From Rhodoferax sp. (lineage in GTDB: Bacteria; Pseudomonadota; Gammaproteobacteria; Burkholderiales; Burkholderiaceae_C): a DNA stretch of 21,065 nucleotides. This document shows positions 7,351 through 15,431 of the stretch, piece after piece; position 1 is the first letter of the stretch, and each line of letters begins with the position of its first letter. The translations under genes were made by a program, and so were the position numbers. Under the pieces are notes generated by a model. It did not search any database. It saw nothing but the letters and a program-made list of their open reading frames with translations, and was not told the DNA's origin. The stretch covers positions 1 to 21,065 of the forward strand of contig JAURGS010000017.1 in assembly GCA_030833685.1 (NCBI GenBank), given 5' to 3'.

Positions 7351-8826
7351 TTACTTCGAGCGCTTGGTGAGCCCGCGGATCGTTGAGAACAAGATGAAGC
7401 CAGCCGCCGTGGTCAACAGCCCCAGCGAGATTGGATCCTGGACAAAGATCATGTGGTCACCACCTGAGACCTCCAGAGCCCGACGGTAATTGGATTCGAC
7501 CAAGTATCCCAAGACCAGTCCCAAGACCAATGGCAGGAACGAAAAACCAAACAGGCGCATGAGGTAACCAATAAAACCTGCGATCAGCACCACCACCAAG
7601 TCGAACAGCGAGTTGTCAATCGAGTACACGCCAGAGAGCACCAGCGCCAAGATGCAGGCCATCAGATAGGGCTTGGGCCGGTTGACCAACCACAAGGCTG
7701 GGGTCATGATCGCCAGGCCAATAAAGAACATGGCTATATTGGCCACAACTAAGCCACCGAAAAGGCCGTAGACGAAATCCGGACTTTTCTGAAACAGCAA
7801 GGGCCCGGGCTGCAAGCCGTGGATCAGCAATCCGCCGAGCATGATGGCTGTCGAGTTTGAGCCTGGAATACCAAAGCTGAGCACAGGAACAATGGCAGTG
7901 GCGGCCACCGTGTTGTTGGCAGCCTCCGGCGCGGCAACGCCCTCCAAAGAACCCTTGCCAAATTCCTCAGGCGTCTTGGACCAGCGCTTGGCTTCGTTGT
8001 AAGACATGAACGCGGCAATCGATCCACCGGCGCCGGGCATGCAGCCTTCAAAAATACCGATACCACTGCCAATACCCTGTGCCCGCCAGAGGCTCAACCA
8101 TTTGCGAAAACTCGGCAACTTGATTCGACTGTCTTCTTTGGAGGCCTTTTTCCAGGCTGGAGCGTAGGTTTGGTACATGAGCTCGCTCAGAGCAAACATG
8201 CCAACCATGACCAAGATGAAAGGGATACCTCCGAGCAACTCAGCCTCATTGAAGGTAAACCGGCTCACGCCAGACATCGGGTCGGTGCCGATGGTGGCAA
8301 TCATCAGGCCAATGACCGCAGCCATCAGTCCCTTGATCAACGATCCGTCTGACAGGGAGGCGATCACGCTCAAGCCGAGAATGCCCAGCGCGAAATAGGC
8401 TGTAAAACTGAAGGCCAGCGCGACTTTGGCCAAAGGTTCAGTGAACAAAATCAGGAATACCATGCCGATGAACCCGCCAGTGACGCCAGCAATCAATGAG
8501 ACCCCTAGGGCTTCTCCGCCCCGACCTTGTTTGTGCAGCTCGTAGCCGTCAATCACGGTTGCCGCAGCGGCGTTGGTGCCAGGCGTTCGGATCAGGATGG
8601 CAGGAATCGACCCGCCATATTCAGCACCGACGTATACCGCACCCAGCAGAACAATGGCCACCACCGGATCCATGCCAAACGTGAAAGGCAGCAAGAGCGC
8701 CATGGCGATCGAGGGGGAGATACCCGGCAAGGCGCCGCCCAGAATGCCCCAGATCACCCCGCCGATTGCAGCGGCAATGGCCCAGGTTCCGGTCAGTGCT
8801 TGCCACGCGTAGTGAATGCCTTCCAT
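7351..8826 (-). CDS. tctA: Tripartite tricarboxylate transporter, large permease subunit TctA
   Basis: This 491-residue, very hydrophobic inner-membrane protein has about 11-12 predicted membrane segments. The TctA signatures are present: GGALPGISPSIAMALLLPF near residues 30-48, and the conserved loop YGGSIPAILIRTPGTNAAAA at about residues 69-88, followed by the VIDGYE block. The TctA subunit forms the translocation path of binding-protein-dependent, ion-driven TTT carriers for citrate-like carboxylates. The second half carries the repeated motif region GIGIFEGCMPGAGGSIAAF and FGIPGSNSTAIMLGGL, consistent with the internal duplication known for the family. The gene starts 12 bp after the tctB stop and is followed 12 bp later by MmgE/PrpD(1). 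The length is normal and the frame intact, so the permease looks functional even though the cognate binding protein gene is interrupted. Confidence 0.95.
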   Translation of the reverse strand: MEGIHYAWQALTGTWAIAAAIGGVIWGILGGALPGISPSIAMALLLPFTFGMDPVVAIVLLGAVYVGAEYGGSIPAILIRTPGTNAAAATVIDGYELHKQGRGGEALGVSLIAGVTGGFIGMVFLILFTEPLAKVALAFSFTAYFALGILGLSVIASLSDGSLIKGLMAAVIGLMIATIGTDPMSGVSRFTFNEAELLGGIPFILVMVGMFALSELMYQTYAPAWKKASKEDSRIKLPSFRKWLSLWRAQGIGSGIGIFEGCMPGAGGSIAAFMSYNEAKRWSKTPEEFGKGSLEGVAAPEAANNTVAATAIVPVLSFGIPGSNSTAIMLGGLLIHGLQPGPLLFQKSPDFVYGLFGGLVVANIAMFFIGLAIMTPALWLVNRPKPYLMACILALVLSGVYSIDNSLFDLVVVLIAGFIGYLMRLFGFSFLPLVLGLVLGYLVESNYRRALEVSGGDHMIFVQDPISLGLLTTAAGFILFSTIRGLTKRSK

Positions 8827-8838
8827 GGGAGTCCCGAC

Positions 8839-9357
8839 CTAAAAAAGAAAAGCGGGCAGAACCCCGCGAGGCAGCTGAATGTTGAGCAACTGGACAAACA
8901 ACAGCTGATACGCCAGAGCCAGTAAGGCGACGGTTGTCAGAAAACGCCAGCTTGCGACCGCCCCCATGTAGAGCGCGACCGCACCCATCAGCAAGGCAAT
9001 TGAGAGCAGGTAGCCTAGCCAGGGCAAAACCAGAAGGTACGCAGCACCCAAAGCCAGAAGGCCCACCGCTCGGGCGTGGTGCGCCAATCGTTGTTGACGG
9101 CCAGGCTCGGCAGCCGCTGATGAGGGCTGATCCTCAGGCTCAGGCGGGGCCGAACGGAATCGAGCGCGGATCAACCCTTGGACAATCAGCAGGAGAGACA
9201 AAAACCCCAGTATTCCAGCCAGCATTTTTGGAACTACTGCGGCGTTGACCGCGCCGTCGAGCGGGGAGATTGGAATATCCTGCGCGTTGAGCCAGTACAG
9301 GGCCGACCCCAGCAACATGACGAAGCCGATCCAGACGTCTTTCGACAGGTATTTCAT
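8839..9357 (-). CDS. tctB: Tripartite tricarboxylate transporter, small membrane subunit TctB
   Basis: This 172-residue protein has four to five hydrophobic segments (roughly residues 8-25, 43-62, 96-115, 117-132 and 136-155). A charged Pro/Glu/Arg-rich cytoplasmic loop lies near residues 66-94. The size, topology and position between tctC and tctA are those of TctB, the poorly conserved small membrane subunit of TTT carriers. The opening MKYLSKDVWIGFVMLLGSA is typical of the family. ATG 9357 has no clear Shine-Dalgarno sequence; instead, a strong hairpin ends 11 nt before it (see 9369-9397). TctB should assemble with TctA in the inner membrane. Confidence 0.92.
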   Translation of the reverse strand: MKYLSKDVWIGFVMLLGSALYWLNAQDIPISPLDGAVNAAVVPKMLAGILGFLSLLLIVQGLIRARFRSAPPEPEDQPSSAAAEPGRQQRLAHHARAVGLLALGAAYLLVLPWLGYLLSIALLMGAVALYMGAVASWRFLTTVALLALAYQLLFVQLLNIQLPRGVLPAFLF

Positions 9358-9368
9358 GTTGTTACGAC

Positions 9369-9397
9369 CAGGCCAGTCGCCTTGGGCAACCGGCCTG
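9369..9397 (-). promoter_or_regulatory. Intercistronic hairpin between tctC and tctB
   Basis: On the transcribed (-) strand, 9397-9385 pairs with 9381-9369 to give a 13-bp stem with two G-U pairs and a CAA triloop. No T-run follows it, so it is not a typical intrinsic terminator. It begins 8 nt after the natural end of tctC and ends 11 nt before the tctB ATG. A 3'-stabilising or translation-limiting role, setting binding protein above permease levels, is inferred. Confidence 0.6.
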
Positions 9398-9405
9398 CCA
9401 TTGCC

Positions 9406-10365
9406 TTACTTGGTGATTTTGTATTCCTTGAAGAAGTCCTGCTGGTCGAGCGCAAACTCCTTGAGGAACTTGTCGTAGTCTTTTCCGACCATCACCATCG
9501 GGATGAGCGACTGCGCGGTTTACCACTTCTTGAAGTCGGGGTCTTTCAGGGTTTTCTCGATGCCAACCTTCCACATCTGTTTGATGTTGTCAGGGGTATT
9601 TTTCGGGCCAGCCAGGCCACGGAACTTGCGCACGACCAAATCGATACCCTGCTCTTTAGCAGTCATGACATTTGGCAAATTGTCCAGTCGCTGCTCGGTA
9701 TAGGTGGTGATGATCCTGACCTTGCCTGCTTCGAGCTGTGCAGACAGTTCTTGCAGCTCACCGATACCGACATCCACCGTCCCATTCAGAACGCTCAGCA
9801 GGAGCTCGCCACCACCGTCGTGGGTAATGACGGGCGACTTCACGCCAGTGATCTTTTTGTATTTCTCCATCACTTGCCGATCCAGTGAGCCTGGGGTTGT
9901 GACACCGAACTTCACTGACATGGCGTTCTTCTTGGCCGCGGCAGTCGCTTCACCCAGGGTTTTGTAGGGGCTGCTGGCTGAGACATAGACGATCTGAGGA
10001 TCGGAGAACACATTGATGATCCCATCCATATCCTCAAAGGTCTTGCTGGGCTTAGACAGCAAGGAGGTGATGATGTAGGTCGGTGTGGTGCCATAGAAGA
10101 TGCTGCCGTCAGCCGGCGACGCGGCCAGCTTGGCAATGGCCTTGGCGCCGCTGCTGCCCGTCACGTTTTCGATGGCAAATTGTGTACCCATGTGTTTGGT
10201 CAGGTACTTGCTCATTTCCCGCAAGAAGACGTCGGTACCGCCACCCGCTTTTGAATGGGTCACAAGCACGACAGTCGAATGGGGATAACTCTGCGCCCAA
10301 GCGGGCAGGCCTAGCGCGCACCCCAACAGCGTTGCAGCGACAGACTTGATAAAAATTCTCTTCAT
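9406..10365 (-). pseudogene. tctC: TctC/Bug-family solute-binding protein gene with an in-frame nonsense codon
   Basis: This is the extracytoplasmic binding protein of the TTT system. ATG 10365 has GGAG 7 nt upstream and opens a signal peptide (MKRIFIKSV, hydrophobic core, AWA-Q cleavage site). The Bug fold follows: VTHSKAGGGTDVFLREMSKYL, ending at DPDFKKW. The frame is stopped by TAA at 9522-9520 (codon 282). Reading on in the same frame gives 37 further codons typical of the family C-terminus (TAQSLIPMVMVGKDYDKF and a last helix ending KEYKITK), then TAA at 9408-9406. The intact gene would be 319 aa. Many TctC proteins have a Tyr or similar residue after FxKW, so a TAC/TAT-to-TAA change is plausible. 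It may be a real nonsense mutation, a sequencing or assembly error, or a truncated but partly active protein of 281 aa. An upstream ATG at 10407 is less likely. Confidence 0.85.
9520..9522 (-). other. In-frame TAA interrupting tctC
   Basis: The TAA follows AAG-TGG (Lys-Trp) and is followed in frame by ACC-GCG-CAG. The downstream 37 codons keep family-like sequence with no other stop until the natural end, so one base change explains the break and no frameshift is needed. Confidence 0.9.
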
Positions 10366-10392
10366 GGTGGTCTCCGAGTAGGTGGAATTGGT

Positions 10393-10439
10393 GTGACAGC
10401 AGAGCATCTTGGTCTTCTATACTGCCGAAGCGCAGTGTA
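10393..10439. promoter_or_regulatory. Candidate promoter/operator in the tctC-MmgE/PrpD(2) divergent region
   Basis: On the + strand GTGACA (10393-10398) lies 19 bp before TATACT (10418-10423), a plausible weak sigma70 promoter for MmgE/PrpD(2). TATACT is also the left arm of an imperfect dyad, TATACTGC-N6-GCAGTGTA (10418-10439, 7 of 8 pairs). A protein bound here would cover the -10 element and could control both directions. On the - strand TAGAAT (10451-10446) is a possible -10 for tctC without a good -35. Confidence 0.4.
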
Positions 10440-10518
10440 TCCAAAATTCTATAAACGCATCATCTCTTTCACACGGCCACCCTGACAGGTCATGTGATCA
10501 AGCCTCTTGGTTGTAACA

Positions 10519-11874
10519 ATGTCTTCAAGCAAGGTCTGGTCCCAATACCTCACGCGGCTGCAGCATCAGGACTTACCCGAACCGGTCTACTCCAAAACCC
10601 GGTTGCACCTGATTGACACCCTGGCGGCAATTATTTCGGGTTTCGAGCTGCCCGCAGGGCAGGCCGGTTTACGCCTGAGCAGGCGTTTGGCAGGCCCACC
10701 TGAGGCGACGGTTTTTAGCCCCACTGTTTTTAAAGTGGGTGGCCTGAGCGCCGCGTGCGCCAACGCCATGGCTGCCCATGCCGATGAGACTGACGATTCG
10801 CATTTGCGTGGACGTTTTCACCCGGGTTGCAGCATTGTCCCAACCGCCTTAGCGTGCGCAGAAATTTTTGAAGCCAACATTGCCGATCTGATGGCGTCGA
10901 TTGCGGCAGGTTACGACATAGGGGCCAGAGCGGTTTTGGCGCTGGGCATACCCGAGTATGAAAAGCCCCGTTTCAGCACCCACACCATCGGTGGCCAATG
11001 GGGCGCCGCTGCCACTGCGATTGCTTTGGCAGGATTGAGCGAAGACCAGGCGCAGTGGGCCTTGTCCTATACCGCGCAGCAAGTTTCCGGCGTGCCGTAT
11101 TGGCGCAAAGACCGTGATCACATTGAAAAGTCTTTTGACTTTGGGGCCATGGCCGCGCGCAACGCACTGTTTGCGGTGACGGTTGTGCAGGAGGGATGGA
11201 CCGGGTGCAGTGATGTGCTGGAAGGGGCCGAGAGTTACCTGAGCGCTTTTGCGCACCAGGCTAAAGCCCAGGCGCTGACCGACGGGCTGGGTCAGCGATT
11301 TGAGATTGAGGCAGCAACCATCAAGAAGTGGTGTGTCGGCAGCCCAATTCAGTCCGTGTTGGATTCAACGCATGCTTTGATGGGGCAGCACGGTGTGCGT
11401 GCAGAGCAGATCGAGCGCATTGTCATCACCATGCCCGATGACCGTATCCACATCGTGGACAACAGGGACATGCCTGATGTGTGCGTTCAGCACCTTGTGG
11501 CGGTGGCATTGCTTGATGGCGCAGTAGGTTTTCGCGCTGCGCACGACAAGGCGCGCATGCACGATCCAGCGGTGCTGGCCCTTCGTCAAAAGATAGCTTT
11601 GCAGCCCAGCGCGGAGTTGACGCAGGCGCGCCCGGCGCGCCAAGCGATCGTAGAAATACTGCTTGGCGACGGACAGGCACTCAAGCACCATACGGTTTGC
11701 GTTTTGGGGACCCCAGAAAACCCGATGAGCGAGGACCAAGTGCACGAGAAGGCGCTGGATTTGCTTGTCCCCGTGATCGGTGTGCAATCGGCCCAGCGGC
11801 TGGTACGGGCGTTTCAACCCGCCGATCGCCATCGACGCGTACGCGATGTGCTGAATGAACTGTTTGTTGTTTAA
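10519..11874 (+). CDS. MmgE/PrpD family protein (paralogue 2)
   Basis: This 451-residue PrpD-fold protein has HADETDDSH (87-95) in place of the DFDDT block. His101 follows in RFHPGC, then His155 in STHTIGGQWG, Lys204 in IEKSFDFGAMA, and the late block IKKWCVGSPIQS. These are the expected positions of the family catalytic residues, so activity is likely, but the sequence is well separated from the other three paralogues. Start ATG 10519 (SSSKVWSQYL) is preferred; the upstream in-frame TTG 10507 is possible. It is first in a + operon with paralogue 3 (19-bp gap) and the TauE-type permease, and is divergent from tctCBA. The substrate is unknown; a carboxylate related to that of the TTT operon is inferred from the arrangement. 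Confidence 0.9.
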   Translation: MSSSKVWSQYLTRLQHQDLPEPVYSKTRLHLIDTLAAIISGFELPAGQAGLRLSRRLAGPPEATVFSPTVFKVGGLSAACANAMAAHADETDDSHLRGRFHPGCSIVPTALACAEIFEANIADLMASIAAGYDIGARAVLALGIPEYEKPRFSTHTIGGQWGAAATAIALAGLSEDQAQWALSYTAQQVSGVPYWRKDRDHIEKSFDFGAMAARNALFAVTVVQEGWTGCSDVLEGAESYLSAFAHQAKAQALTDGLGQRFEIEAATIKKWCVGSPIQSVLDSTHALMGQHGVRAEQIERIVITMPDDRIHIVDNRDMPDVCVQHLVAVALLDGAVGFRAAHDKARMHDPAVLALRQKIALQPSAELTQARPARQAIVEILLGDGQALKHHTVCVLGTPENPMSEDQVHEKALDLLVPVIGVQSAQRLVRAFQPADRHRRVRDVLNELFVV

Positions 11875-11893
11875 ACCAGCCAAGGAGTAAAAG

Positions 11894-13267
11894 GTGAATA
11901 TGACGGTATCGATGCAAATGGCGCAAGCTGTGGCTGGGCTCTCGCTTGATCAACTCGATGATGACGTGCGCGAAAAATGCGCCCAGTCGGTGATTGATAC
12001 CGTTGGTCTTTCGGTTGCGGCGCTGGAGACCGACTACGGTCAATCGGTGCGACAGGCCTTTGACGATTCGGGGCCCGCCACGATCTTCGGTGTTGACGCA
12101 GGATTCTCGGCAGATGCCGCTGCGATTGTGAATGGCACCTGCGGACATGGCGAGGACTTCGACAACACCTTTGAAGGCTGCCCGGTTCATTCTGGGGTGG
12201 TGATGGTGCCGGCCATCCTGGCTGCGATGGAGAAGTACCAATTACCCGCTAAGCAAGGTGCACTGGGTCTGGTGATTGGCACCGAGGTCATGTGCAGGCT
12301 AGGCCTTGTGGCCAACAAGTATGTCCATGCAGCGGGCTTTCACCCGACCGCTGTGCTCGGTGCCATGTCCGCCGCCGTCGGGGTGAGTGTCGCCAGGGGC
12401 TTGCAGCCTGCCCAAATAGTGAATGCTGTGGGCGTTGCAGGCAGTATGGCCAGCGGCATCATTGAGTATCTGGCGGACGGCTCCTCGACCAAGCGCCTGC
12501 ACCCGGGGTGGGCCGCCCATTGTGGCCTGCGCGCCAGCGCCATGGGGGCTGCAGGCTTTAGTGGCCCAGCCAGTGTTTTCGAGGGCGAGCATGGCTTTTT
12601 TTATGCTTTTGCTCGTATGAAAGAGGTGGATTTTTCTTTGCTTCTCGATGGCCTGGGACAGCGCTGGGTGACGACCGATCTGGCATTCAAGCCATTTGCT
12701 TGTGGGACCATGACACAGCCCTATGTCGATTGCGCTATTGAGCTTGCGGGCCTGGGGCTGGATATGGATCAGATCGATGCAATTGAATGTGAAGTAGGCG
12801 AAGGCACGGTGCACCGCCTATGGGCGCCGGCGCACATCAAGCAGGCCCCGCCAACAGCTTATGCGGCCAAGTTCAGCGGCCCGTACTGCGTGGCCGCCGG
12901 TCTTTTGTACCGGGACGCCGGCCTGGCCGCCTTTACCCAGGCCTCGGTCTCAGACCATCAAGCCCTGGCCATCGCGGCCAAAGTTCGGCATATCGTCGAC
13001 CCCCACAATCCCTATCCTGCCAACTACACAGGGCACGTGCGGCTCCAGATGCGCGATGGCACGGTCCACGAGGTGCGTCGGCCTTGCCTGCGTGGTGGCG
13101 CACAGGCGCCGATGACCACATCCGAAATCGTGGCCAAATGCGCAGCCAATCTGGCCTTTAGCGGTCGTGATCGCGCAGGCGCAACCCAGCTTTTCGATTT
13201 TGCCCAAAAGCTGATGTCGGGCTCATCGACATTGCAGGTCTCCAGCCTGCGCCGCATTGGCGCTTGA
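11894..13267 (+). CDS. MmgE/PrpD family protein (paralogue 3)
   Basis: This 457-residue PrpD-fold enzyme starts at GTG 11894, with AAGGAG at 11882-11887 and a 6-nt spacer. Landmarks are GHGEDFDNTFEG (84-95), His99 in CPVHSGV, His150 in AAGFHPTAVLG, Lys200/His203 in STKRLHPGWAA, and FKPFACGTMTQPYVD. It is clearly the sister of paralogue 4: both share HGEDFD, GFHP, TKRLHPGWAA, FKP(F/Y)ACGTM, RLWAP and the YP(A/V)NY(T/S)GH block near the C-terminus. The family reactions are 2-methylcitrate dehydration, cis-aconitate decarboxylation and iminodisuccinate epimerisation. None can be assigned here, although all expected catalytic residues are present. It lies between paralogue 2 and the TauE-type permease (18-bp gap) in a likely operon. 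Confidence 0.92.
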   Translation: MNMTVSMQMAQAVAGLSLDQLDDDVREKCAQSVIDTVGLSVAALETDYGQSVRQAFDDSGPATIFGVDAGFSADAAAIVNGTCGHGEDFDNTFEGCPVHSGVVMVPAILAAMEKYQLPAKQGALGLVIGTEVMCRLGLVANKYVHAAGFHPTAVLGAMSAAVGVSVARGLQPAQIVNAVGVAGSMASGIIEYLADGSSTKRLHPGWAAHCGLRASAMGAAGFSGPASVFEGEHGFFYAFARMKEVDFSLLLDGLGQRWVTTDLAFKPFACGTMTQPYVDCAIELAGLGLDMDQIDAIECEVGEGTVHRLWAPAHIKQAPPTAYAAKFSGPYCVAAGLLYRDAGLAAFTQASVSDHQALAIAAKVRHIVDPHNPYPANYTGHVRLQMRDGTVHEVRRPCLRGGAQAPMTTSEIVAKCAANLAFSGRDRAGATQLFDFAQKLMSGSSTLQVSSLRRIGA

Positions 13268-13285
13268 AGGCTTGGTCGACAAGGC

Positions 13286-14062
13286 ATGGAGGCCGAACCG
13301 TTTTTGACAGCGATGCAGGGATCGACCCTGCTTATCGGTGCTGCGGTTTGCTTCGTTGCTGGAGTCATTGGGGGGCTGAGCGGCTTTGGCACAGGCATGT
13401 TGGTCGCGATTGTGATTACGCCTTTGGTCGGCCCGAAGGCGTTGATACCACTGATGGCGGTTGTCATGATCGTGAACAACGCCAGCCGGGTATGGTTTTT
13501 CAGGCGTGGCTTGCAATGGCGTGCTGCAGCGGTCATGTTGGCCACGGCCATTCCTGGCGCGCTCCTTGGTGTCCAGATTTACCAACAAATGAATGCCTCG
13601 GCGCTTCAGATCTTGATTGGCCTGGTGATCGCAGTAAGCATCCCGCTGAAATACTGGTTACGTGCTCAACCAACGCCTTCAGGTTGGCTGACTCTGAACC
13701 TGTTTGGCTTTGTCTACGGTGCCCTGTCTTCGGTCGTGCTAGGCGCAGGGCTGCTCGTGTTGCCAGCGTTGATGGGCTTTGGCTTGGCCGGCCCAGCGTT
13801 AATTGCAACAGACGCGTTGATCACTGTGGGCGTCAATATTGCGAAAGCCATTTTTTTTCAGCAGCTTGACGCGCTGACCTGGGGCATCGGTGTATTTGGA
13901 ATTTGCGCCGGCTTGGCAACCGTGCCGGGTGTGGCGCTAGCGTCTCGTTTGAGCGAGCGCCTGGGTGTGCGCATTCAGACTCGGCTCGTCGAGGTTCTGG
14001 TGGTCATCGGCGGCTTGCACATGAGTTATTCCGGCTGGCTCAGCCACCTTAAAGCAATCTGA
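13286..14062 (+). CDS. TauE/SafE (DUF81) family membrane permease
   Basis: This 258-residue inner-membrane protein has about eight hydrophobic segments. The family hallmark GVIGGLSGFGTGML lies in the first segment pair (about residues 25-39), and the matching second-half repeat YGALSSVVLGAGLLVLPAL at about residues 143-161. TauE/SafE proteins export or import small anions such as sulfite, sulfoacetate or organic acids. Being last in the MmgE/PrpD(2)-(3) operon suggests transport of a carboxylate product or substrate, possibly as a second route beside the TTT carrier with its broken binding protein; this is inference. Start ATG 13286 has AAGG just upstream. The last 14 bp overlap the 3' end of the convergent MmgE/PrpD(4) gene. 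Confidence 0.9.
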   Translation: MEAEPFLTAMQGSTLLIGAAVCFVAGVIGGLSGFGTGMLVAIVITPLVGPKALIPLMAVVMIVNNASRVWFFRRGLQWRAAAVMLATAIPGALLGVQIYQQMNASALQILIGLVIAVSIPLKYWLRAQPTPSGWLTLNLFGFVYGALSSVVLGAGLLVLPALMGFGLAGPALIATDALITVGVNIAKAIFFQQLDALTWGIGVFGICAGLATVPGVALASRLSERLGVRIQTRLVEVLVVIGGLHMSYSGWLSHLKAI

Positions 14063-15431
14063 AATTTGTCAGGCTGAACGTCGCTTGCGCCGACAGCGTT
14101 TGCACGAAAGACAGCAAGTCCTCTGCTCGTGCAAGAGACATCCCGCCGTACTGGCAGTTATCGCGAAATTTTTTTTCTAATTCTGCGTCGCCAAGTGGCT
14201 CCAGGCGACCGCCCCTGAAGTGGGCTTGGCGAAGACATCGTGTTTCACCGTTTTGCAGCTTGACGCGCATATGGCCTGAGTAATTAACCGGGTAGTCGTT
14301 GAGGGGATCGAGTCGATAGCGAATTTTTCGCGCCAAATCGAGCACCTTCGGATCAGCAGCGCGCTCATCAGTAAATTGCGCAAGCCCTGCACGCTGGTCG
14401 TAAAAGGCTACCGCCATACAGAAGGGCATTGAAAATTTGGCCGCGTAGCCGCTTGGGGGCTTGTGTTTGGCCGCCAATGGCGCCCACAGCCGATCGACCA
14501 AGCCCTCTGCCGTGTCGCATTCAATATCCACGATATCTCCGCCCTGAATGCCCGACTGTGCCAAGCGAATGGCGCAATCGATGTAGGGATGAATCATGGT
14601 TCCGCAGGCGTAAGGCTTGAAGGCAATATGGTTCAAATGCCAGTGCTCGCCTAAGCGATCAAATAATGCCGCGAAGTTGAAGTCCGTCGCTCCATGGGCA
14701 AACGCTGCAAAAAATCCTTTTGGCCCTTCAAGCACGGTGTGGGGGCCGATAAAGCCCTGCTGGGCAATCATGGCAGCCTTGACGCCGCTTTGGGCAGCCC
14801 AACCAGGGTGCAGTCGCTTGGTCCAGGCTCCGGCAGTCAGGTATTCAAGAAGGCCTGAGGAAAAACTGCCAGCAATGCCAAGCGCGTTTGTCATTTGCCG
14901 CGCATTCAGTCCTAGCGTTACACCGGCAGCGGCACAAGCGCCCAGTGCGCCAATGACGCCGACCGGGTGAAAGCCATTTTTATGAATGGCGCCCGGTGCC
15001 ACTTGATTCAGTCGACAAATCGTCTCCAGCCCTGCCACCACACCGAGCAGCGCCTGCGCGCCTGGCAAACCATGGCGCTCGGCTGTCGCAAATGCAGCTG
15101 GAATCACCATCGCGCCAGCGCGAATGGGTGAGCCCTCGAGCGTGTCATCGAAATCTTCACCATGGATAGCCAGGCCATTGATCAAGGCCGCACCAGCCAT
15201 ATCAAATGCCTGTTGCATACCCGGGACTGAGCACGCTCCGGTCGCGTCCCAGCCTTTTGCAACCTGCTGGCAGTAAGGCTCTCGTCGGCTGGCAACGATA
15301 AGACCCAGCGCGTCGATGATGTCCCGTGTAGCACCGTGTCGAGCGCTGGTTGGAACTTGTTGCCAAGTCAGGCCAGCCAGCCAAGCGGCGTAGCGTTCCG
15401 TGGTGGTGGGCTCGAGTTGTTGTGTTGGCAT
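14049..15431 (-). CDS. MmgE/PrpD family protein (paralogue 4, His-to-Arg variant)
   Basis: This 460-residue PrpD-fold protein is the closest relative of paralogue 3 in the window. Landmarks are HGEDFDDTLEG (90-100), His155 in KNGFHPVGVIG, Lys205/His208 in WTKRLHPGWAAQ, and FKPYACGTMIHPYID. Where paralogue 3 has CPVHSGV this protein has SPIRAGA, so the conserved His of this loop is Arg104 (codon CGC). This loop His is a proposed catalytic residue in the family (His103 of human cis-aconitate decarboxylase lies in the same loop). The change may alter the reaction, the substrate, or leave the protein inactive. Start ATG 15431 is chosen because AGAGGTG precedes it by 8 nt; an upstream ATG at 15464 would run into the divergent SDR gene. 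It is a single gene with no same-strand neighbour nearby, and divergent from SDR-PdxA. Confidence 0.91.
   Translation of the reverse strand: MPTQQLEPTTTERYAAWLAGLTWQQVPTSARHGATRDIIDALGLIVASRREPYCQQVAKGWDATGACSVPGMQQAFDMAGAALINGLAIHGEDFDDTLEGSPIRAGAMVIPAAFATAERHGLPGAQALLGVVAGLETICRLNQVAPGAIHKNGFHPVGVIGALGACAAAGVTLGLNARQMTNALGIAGSFSSGLLEYLTAGAWTKRLHPGWAAQSGVKAAMIAQQGFIGPHTVLEGPKGFFAAFAHGATDFNFAALFDRLGEHWHLNHIAFKPYACGTMIHPYIDCAIRLAQSGIQGGDIVDIECDTAEGLVDRLWAPLAAKHKPPSGYAAKFSMPFCMAVAFYDQRAGLAQFTDERAADPKVLDLARKIRYRLDPLNDYPVNYSGHMRVKLQNGETRCLRQAHFRGGRLEPLGDAELEKKFRDNCQYGGMSLARAEDLLSFVQTLSAQATFSLTNFRLL

Noticed and set aside
9520..9522. Programmed readthrough or recoding of the tctC stop
   Set aside because: The codon is TAA, which is not used for selenocysteine or pyrrolysine, and no readthrough context or downstream structure specific for it was seen. 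A mutation or sequence error is simpler.
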